Source: Taibaiella koreensis
GTDB lineage: Bacteria; Bacteroidota; Bacteroidia; Chitinophagales; Chitinophagaceae
Assembly (NCBI RefSeq): GCF_003545715.1
Contig: NZ_QVNU01000005.1
Coordinates: forward strand, 124,001 to 188,000
DNA: 64,000 nucleotides
Direction: 5' to 3'
Shown here: piece after piece, positions 58,665 through 64,000 of the stretch
How the letters are laid out: each line of letters begins with the position of its first letter
How positions within the stretch are numbered: the first letter of the stretch is position 1
Translations under genes and position numbers: made by a program
Notes under the pieces: generated by a model
The model's database searches: none
What the model saw: only the letters and a program-made list of their open reading frames with translations
What the model was told of the DNA's origin: nothing

Positions 58665-60383
58665 ATGAACAGAACCTGCATCTTCCTTTTTTATTTCCTG
58701 CTTTCCCTGATCCCCCTTTGCCGCCTGCATGCCCAGGAAGAACACGAGCTCCCTGTAGACCGGCTGGAAAACCTGCCTTATAGCGCACCCGACAATGACT
58801 TCCTGAAGCTGAAAGATGCTTACCGCAATGCGCTCGGCAACAGGCAGCCGGTGGCAGCAGCCGACATCCTGCGCCAGATGGGCAATATATGCTATCACCT
58901 CGGCCACTTTGCCCAGGCTCTCGAATATTACCTGCAGGCCGAGAGACTGCTGGAACAAGAACATGAATATGCACGGCTGGCAGCCAACGCCAACGACATG
59001 GGTATCCTTTACTATTATAATAAAGACATGAAGGCCGCCCGCAACGCTTACGACAAGGCTATGAGCCTCTTCCGCAGGCTAAACGATCAGAGAGGCATCG
59101 GAGATACTTATGGTCATCTTGGTCATTTGTTTGAAAAACAACAGCAGTACGACAGCGCCCTACAGTGCCAGCACAGCGCTCTGGCTGCTTATGCCAGGAT
59201 AAGCGACGGCAAAGGCATGGCAAAGATCTATGAGAACCTGGGTAGCATTTACGAAGATCTGGAGCGCTACGATTCGGCCAGTATCTACTTTAACCGCGCC
59301 CTGGGGCTGTATGAACGGGAGGGCGTGCAACTCGAAAAAATCGAAGTGCTCAACAACCTGGGCGATATCAATCGCAAGACAGGCCGGCTAAAAGAAGGCC
59401 TGCATTATTCAGTTGAGGCCTTGCAGCTTGCCCTGCAACAAAAGGAACGCTATCAGGTGAGCTCGGCATACCGCGATATAGGTAAGGCTTACCACCTGCT
59501 GCACCAGGACGACAGCGCCTTTTACTATCTTGAGCTCAGCCGCAGGCACCTGCTCGAGATCTATTCTGAAGAAAGCAACAAGCAAATGGCCTTTTTACAG
59601 GTGCAATACGATATTAATAAGAAGAACCAGGAAATCGAAAGACTACAGGCTGATAAACGGGCCAACCGGATCCTGGCTGTTGCTGTGACCATCGTCATCC
59701 TGCTCCTGGTTGTACTGGGATTGGCCATTATCAGCCGGCAACGGATCAAGATCAGGAGCGAGCAGGACCTTGGGGAAAAGAACAAGCAATTTTTCGAAAC
59801 ACAGCATAAGCTTTCCGAAGCCGAGCTCAAAAGCCGTCTGCTGGAGGAGGATAAGCTGAAGACGGAGATCAGGAACCGGCAGCTCGAAAAAGAGAAAATG
59901 GATGCCGAGCTAAGGGGAAAGGCGCTGGAGGAGTCGCAACTGCGGGGCCAGATAGAGACCAAGACAAAAGAGCTGAGTACCCATACACTCCATATTATAC
60001 AAAAGAACCAATTGCTGGAAGAATTGAAGGCCAGGCTGGAGCTGATGGCCAAAGACGACAAGAGAGACCAGAAGAAACCGATCCGGGAGCTGATCCAGCA
60101 GATCAACCAAAATTTCAACAACGATAAATACTGGGAAGAATTCAGGGCTACTTTCGAGCAGATCCACCAATCCTTTTTCGAAAAGCTAAAGCCTTATTCC
60201 GATGAGCTCACACCTTCTGAGATCCGGCTGATCTCCCTATTGAAAATGAACCTGAGCTCAGCAGACATTGCCACCATTCTGGGTATTTCCCAGGATAGTC
60301 TGAGGGTTTCCCGTTACCGCTTACGCAAAAAGCTGAACCTTGATCAGGGGGAGAACCTCGGGGCTTTCCTTCAGTCCCTGTAG
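58665..60383 (+). CDS. TPR-repeat membrane regulator with C-terminal helix-turn-helix
   Basis: 572 aa from the ATG at 58665, which opens a signal-like segment (MNRTCIFLFYFLLSLIPLCRLHAQ). About seven tetratricopeptide repeats (60-310; e.g. LGHFAQALEYYLQAERLL, LNNLGDINRKTGRLKEGLHY) face the periplasm, one membrane helix (about 335-358, ILAVAVTIVILLLVVLGLAII) crosses the inner membrane, a charged coiled coil follows (365-500), and the cytosolic end holds a LuxR/GerE-like helix-turn-helix (LTPSEIRLISLLKMNLSSADIATILG). Such one-protein signal systems are common in Bacteroidota. It sits just upstream of a TonB receptor operon and may control it. Confidence 0.88.
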   Translation: MNRTCIFLFYFLLSLIPLCRLHAQEEHELPVDRLENLPYSAPDNDFLKLKDAYRNALGNRQPVAAADILRQMGNICYHLGHFAQALEYYLQAERLLEQEHEYARLAANANDMGILYYYNKDMKAARNAYDKAMSLFRRLNDQRGIGDTYGHLGHLFEKQQQYDSALQCQHSALAAYARISDGKGMAKIYENLGSIYEDLERYDSASIYFNRALGLYEREGVQLEKIEVLNNLGDINRKTGRLKEGLHYSVEALQLALQQKERYQVSSAYRDIGKAYHLLHQDDSAFYYLELSRRHLLEIYSEESNKQMAFLQVQYDINKKNQEIERLQADKRANRILAVAVTIVILLLVVLGLAIISRQRIKIRSEQDLGEKNKQFFETQHKLSEAELKSRLLEEDKLKTEIRNRQLEKEKMDAELRGKALEESQLRGQIETKTKELSTHTLHIIQKNQLLEELKARLELMAKDDKRDQKKPIRELIQQINQNFNNDKYWEEFRATFEQIHQSFFEKLKPYSDELTPSEIRLISLLKMNLSSADIATILGISQDSLRVSRYRLRKKLNLDQGENLGAFLQSL

Positions 60384-60543
60384 TGGGTAACATTGTGGTA
60401 ATGTTACGGAAATGATTTGATAATGACGGTTTTGTTACGCAGATAAATGCTGATAATCAAACAAATAGAAATCATTTGTTGCCTTTGTTCACGCCTCGCT
60501 TACGGTTTTGCTAACGCTGTTTCCTTTTTGCTTACCCTCAAAA

Positions 60544-60576
60544 TTTGCATTTCCTTTGACCACAACCGCATCTTTG
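60544..60576 (+). promoter_or_regulatory. Candidate promoter of the TonB receptor at 60600
   Basis: TTTG (60544-60547), a 21-nt spacer and CATCTTTG (60569-60576), which matches TAnnTTTG at all but the first fixed base. It lies 23 nt before the ATG. Confidence 0.45.
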
Positions 60577-60599
60577 CCCTGTTCAAAAAACAGATTGCG

Positions 60600-63359
60600 A
60601 TGACGCGTTCTTTATCTTTTTTCTTCTTCCTGCTTACCCTTCCTACACTGGCTATCGCCGGCGCCATCAAAGGCCGGGTTACTGAGCCAGGCGGTGCCGA
60701 AGCGGCCATTGGCGCCGCCGTATCGCTGCTTGAAGCACAGGACCACAACGCTGTTACCGGCCTCGATGGTAGCTTTCGCATAGGCAAGGTATCCGCTGGT
60801 ACCTATACGCTCTCCATTACTTATATAGGTGCTTCTGCCTATACCCAAACCATAGCGCTTGCCGACGACCAGGAATTGTCGCTGGACATCAACCTGCGAT
60901 CGCCACAAGACAAACAGCTGCAGGAAGTGGTGATCGGCGGTAAAAGGGACGGTGGCAGCGAAAACACGGCCCGCACTATGGAGCAAAAAGCCGACCAGGT
61001 GATGAACATCATCTCGGCAAAGGCCATCCAGGTATCGCCCGACCTTACCGTAGCCAACGTGATCCAACGGGTATCGGGTGTATCGATCGAGCGCAACAGC
61101 AACGGCGACGGACAATTTGCCATTCTCCGCGGCATGGACAAACGTTATAATTATACCCTGGTGAATGGCGTGAAAATACCGAGCCCGGACAATAAATACC
61201 GCTATGTTCCCCTGGATATGTTCCCTTCCGAATTACTGGACCGCCTTGAAGTCTATAAGGCTTTAACGCCCGACATGGAAGGAGATGCCATCGGCGGCGC
61301 TATCAATATGGTAATGAAAGATGCTCCCGATCGCCTTACCTTGTCGGCAAACCTGGCTACCGGCTATAGTGAATTGTTTGCCGGAAGGGATTTTATGAGC
61401 TATAATTCCGGTGGCATCAATAAGCAGTCGCCTTACGAGATCCAGGGAAAAAACTACAGCGCCGTCACAAGCGATTTCCCCTCAGCACCCCTGGATTACC
61501 AGCAAAAGAGGCCCCTCCCCAACCTGCTTGGCGGCCTTTCGTTGGGCAACCGCTTTTTCGGTGGCAAATTGGGCGTCCTCGTTGCCGGCAGCTATCAGAA
61601 TACACATCGCGGCGCCAACAGTACTTTCTTCGACCAGGAAACGGTCGACACCTTTAAAGGCGTGACCCTGACCAATCGTCATGTACGCCGTTTCTCCGAG
61701 CAGCAGATCCGCTCGGGTCTCCATGCTATCGTCGATTACCGCATCAGTAAGAAGCACAAGCTGCGCTGGTACAATGCATACATGAGCCTGACCAATATAC
61801 AGGTACGCGACGAAGTGATCCAGTCGCTGGGCAAGGGTACGTTTGATCCCGTAAACGGCAATGCCGAGCTACAGTACAGTACCCGCTCACGCCTTACCCA
61901 GCAGCGCATCTACAACAGCACGCTCCAGGGCGATCACCAGCTCGGCGATGCGTTGAAGCTACAATGGTCGGCGGTATATTCCAGGGCGACCAGCGAGCAG
62001 CCCGACAATACCAGGATAACGCTCAACGGCGTGGAGAACGGATTTGTACAGCAGATCACCAGCCCCGATGGTATGAGCCGCCGCTGGGAGCACAACAGCG
62101 ACCGCGACCTGAGCGGCTACCTCAATCTGAGTTATGATCACAGGATTGCCGGTATTCCCATAGAATGGAAGCTGGGCGGGCTGTACCGCGATAAGCAAAG
62201 AACCAATTTCTATAACCAATACCAGTTTACCCCACTCAATACCAAAGCGCAATATGGCGTCGACTTTACCGACTACAGCGATATCGATTGGTACCTGGGC
62301 ACGCCGAAAGGCAGCGTGGGCTCAGCGCTTAATTACGATGCTTATGAGAAGATAACTGCCGGCTTCTTGCGCTTTAAGCTACAGGCAGCGATGTTGGAGG
62401 TCACCGGCGGTGTAAGGATCGAGCATACCGATCAGGGCTATGCAATGCTGTCGCAGGCCGGCGAAGACCATCCTACGGGCAACCAGGTATACACCGATGT
62501 ATTGCCCAGCCTGCATTTCCGCTATATGCCGTCGCCCGCGACCAATATACGGGCCTCTTATTACCGGGCCATCAACCGGCCGGGCTTCTTCGAGATCGTT
62601 CCCTATAAGATCGTAGAAGAAGACTACCAGGAACGCGGCAACTATAATCTGCAGCATGCTATTGCCGACAATATCGACCTGCGCTATGAGCTGTTTCCCA
62701 GGGCCGGCGAAATGCTGATGGCCGGTGTATTCTACAAGCATATTCAGAATCCCATCGAATATACTTTGCAGCTCGATCCTGTACGCCAGCAGGACGTATA
62801 CTATGCGCCGGGCAACTATGGCAATGCCAACAACTATGGCCTGGAGCTCGATTTTATCAAGTATTTTCAAAAATTCGGCGTCAAAGGCAATTATACCTAC
62901 ACCCATTCCCGCATTACCACCAATAAATTTGAACGCATCAGGAATGCCCAGGGCGATCTCGCGCCGTCAACGGTCATGCAGAGCCGTCCGCTGTACGGAC
63001 AAGCCGCACACATTGCCAACCTTTCACTATTATACAAGGATGCGCAACATGGCTGGGATGCGCAGCTGGCGGCCAATTACACCGGCGACCGTATCGTCAC
63101 TATATCCCAGTTCCTCGATCGCGACATCTGGCAAAAAGGCTTTGTGCAACTCGATTGCTCTGTCGAAAAGACCTTCAAAAACCACATCGGGATCTTTGCC
63201 AAGGTGAATAATATCCTGAATACGCCCATGCAAACCTATATCAAAGGGCAAACCGCAGTAAATGCAGGCGTTCCCGATCAGGACATGGACGGCAATACCA
63301 TGATCCAGAAAGATCTTTATCAGCGCTCCTACCTGTTGGGACTACGTTACAAGCTATAA
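60600..63359 (+). CDS. TonB-dependent outer membrane receptor
   Basis: 919 aa from the ATG at 60600, which begins the signal peptide MTRSLSFFFFLLTLPTLAIA. A carboxypeptidase-regulatory-like domain (about 22-100, IKGRVTEPGGAEAAIGAAVSL...GLDGSFRIGKVSAGTYTLSI) is followed by the plug (about 115-235, LTVANVIQRVSGVSIERN, FAILRGMDKRYNYTLVNGVKIPSP, DAIGGAINMVMK) and a long barrel with the RPGFFEIVPYK region and a LLGLRYKL end. It takes up an unknown TonB ligand. The lipoprotein gene at 63405 follows 45 nt later and probably encodes its partner. Confidence 0.92.
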   Translation: MTRSLSFFFFLLTLPTLAIAGAIKGRVTEPGGAEAAIGAAVSLLEAQDHNAVTGLDGSFRIGKVSAGTYTLSITYIGASAYTQTIALADDQELSLDINLRSPQDKQLQEVVIGGKRDGGSENTARTMEQKADQVMNIISAKAIQVSPDLTVANVIQRVSGVSIERNSNGDGQFAILRGMDKRYNYTLVNGVKIPSPDNKYRYVPLDMFPSELLDRLEVYKALTPDMEGDAIGGAINMVMKDAPDRLTLSANLATGYSELFAGRDFMSYNSGGINKQSPYEIQGKNYSAVTSDFPSAPLDYQQKRPLPNLLGGLSLGNRFFGGKLGVLVAGSYQNTHRGANSTFFDQETVDTFKGVTLTNRHVRRFSEQQIRSGLHAIVDYRISKKHKLRWYNAYMSLTNIQVRDEVIQSLGKGTFDPVNGNAELQYSTRSRLTQQRIYNSTLQGDHQLGDALKLQWSAVYSRATSEQPDNTRITLNGVENGFVQQITSPDGMSRRWEHNSDRDLSGYLNLSYDHRIAGIPIEWKLGGLYRDKQRTNFYNQYQFTPLNTKAQYGVDFTDYSDIDWYLGTPKGSVGSALNYDAYEKITAGFLRFKLQAAMLEVTGGVRIEHTDQGYAMLSQAGEDHPTGNQVYTDVLPSLHFRYMPSPATNIRASYYRAINRPGFFEIVPYKIVEEDYQERGNYNLQHAIADNIDLRYELFPRAGEMLMAGVFYKHIQNPIEYTLQLDPVRQQDVYYAPGNYGNANNYGLELDFIKYFQKFGVKGNYTYTHSRITTNKFERIRNAQGDLAPSTVMQSRPLYGQAAHIANLSLLYKDAQHGWDAQLAANYTGDRIVTISQFLDRDIWQKGFVQLDCSVEKTFKNHIGIFAKVNNILNTPMQTYIKGQTAVNAGVPDQDMDGNTMIQKDLYQRSYLLGLRYKL

Positions 63360-63404
63360 CTCATTTACATTTTTCAATCCATTTTATTTAAACATTACGA
63401 CAAA

Positions 63405-64000
63405 ATGAAAACGCGTAACCTCCTTTGCTGCACTGCCGCAGCGGTATTACTGATGGCCAGCTGCTCCAAGAAAAGCGATCCCACACCTGATCCGGAGCCT
63501 ACTCCTACCGATTCTACGCTTTCCGGAGAAGTATTCGGTACCTGGACCAAAAACAGCACCTATCATATAACCGGCGATATTATTATTCCGGAAAACAAAA
63601 GCCTGACCATCGAAGAAGGCACCAAGGTGATCTTTGACGCCGGCGCCAAGCCCGAGATGCTGGTAAAGGGTAACCTGTACTGCCTCGGCACCGAGGCGGC
63701 ACCAGTGATCTTTACCGTACCCGACGATAAGAAACAACAATGGGGCGAGCAATGGGGCGGTATCCTGTGCGGACCTACCTGCGCCGAGCTGCTGCTCGAC
63801 CATGTGATCCTGGAACAAGGCGGTAATGTGACCACCGAAGCTTCCGCATCTGTAAAAGCACAATTTTACAAAGCTGAGGCCGGCGAGCATGTGCCTGCCT
63901 TATGGTATGGCGGTTCGGGCAAAGTAGTTGTAACCAACAGCACGATCCGCAACTTCAACGAAGATGCATTCTATATCGAAGGTGGCGACGTGCTGATCGA
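63405..64000 (+). CDS. Lipoprotein with beta-helix-like repeats, partial (runs off the window)
   Basis: 198 codons to the window edge with no stop. The signal MKTRNLLCCTAAAVLLMASC has a lipobox (lipidation near Cys20), followed by a Pro/Asp/Thr linker (DPTPDPEPTPTDST). The visible part (WTKNSTYHITGDIIIPENKSL TIEEGTKVIFDAG, MLVKGNLYCLGTEAAPVIFT, WGGILCGPTCAELLLDHVILEQGG, GSGKVVVTNSTIRNF) shows the strand-turn pattern of a right-handed parallel beta-helix. It is expected at the cell surface, cotranscribed with the TonB receptor 45 nt upstream; it may bind the ligand imported by that receptor. Confidence 0.85.
   Translation, partial: MKTRNLLCCTAAAVLLMASCSKKSDPTPDPEPTPTDSTLSGEVFGTWTKNSTYHITGDIIIPENKSLTIEEGTKVIFDAGAKPEMLVKGNLYCLGTEAAPVIFTVPDDKKQQWGEQWGGILCGPTCAELLLDHVILEQGGNVTTEASASVKAQFYKAEAGEHVPALWYGGSGKVVVTNSTIRNFNEDAFYIEGGDVLI

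Noticed and set aside
60447-60599. Longer N-terminus for the TonB receptor at 60600
   Set aside because: It would place 51 residues before a clear signal peptide and start upstream of the likely promoter.

Overview
The window is chromosomal DNA of a member of the Bacteroidota, most likely of the Chitinophagaceae or a close relative. Evidence: six secreted proteins with type IX secretion (T9SS) sorting tails of type A or B, two SusC/RagA-style TonB-dependent receptors, a bacillithiol enzyme (BshC), a grasp-with-spasm peptide cluster, DUF3098 next to ftsX, and repeated use of the Bacteroidota promoter box TAnnTTTG 18-31 nt upstream of genes. There are no rRNA genes, CRISPR arrays, phage genes or classical insertion sequences.

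Layout. 1-9.1 kb: a secreted protein with a possible caspase-like C-terminal domain, a PPK2-type polyphosphate kinase, a T9SS type A cargo, two tandemly duplicated T9SS type B cargos, and a DNase-I-like phosphoesterase. 9.1-12.2 kb: a dicarboxylate/amino-acid symporter, an AT-rich gene-free island and a GC-rich 56-bp repeat array. 12.2-15.5 kb: rhomboid protease, LolE-like permease, FtsX, DUF3098. 15.8-26.2 kb: a nested palindromic repeat, then two very large T9SS type A cargos, each behind a structured leader. 26.4-31.7 kb: an operon with phenylacetate-CoA ligase, PaaI-like thioesterase, an alpha/beta hydrolase and an acyl-CoA synthetase broken by a one-base frameshift. 31.7-36.8 kb: a RAYT transposase carrying REP-like palindromes inside its own reading frame, a YdeI-like protein, a repeat-rich spacer, and the operon mltG - hypothetical - FAD oxidase. 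37-42.1 kb: miaB, a sigma-54-type activator, a T9SS cargo and a DUF2911 protein. 42.2-44.7 kb: a grasp-with-spasm RiPP cluster (precursor, ATP-grasp, a 66-aa protein, SPASM protein). 45-57 kb: a TonB receptor, a methyltransferase and a halogenase-like flavoprotein, a YHS lipoprotein, ribD, two methyltransferases, a YigZ/IMPACT protein and bshC. 57.1-57.3 kb: two tandem tRNA-Val(TAC) genes. 57.6-64 kb: a hydrolase lipoprotein, a TPR-HTH membrane regulator, a TonB receptor and the start of its partner lipoprotein.

The strongest novelty candidates are the RiPP operon with its unassigned 66-aa gene, the RAYT gene that has absorbed three 39-bp REP-like units in frame, a two-copy family of nested palindromes (15.8 and 52.7 kb), and a leader with mutually exclusive hairpin/pseudoknot pairing just before the 1337-aa secreted protein. 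All functions are read from sequence by eye; no database search was run.
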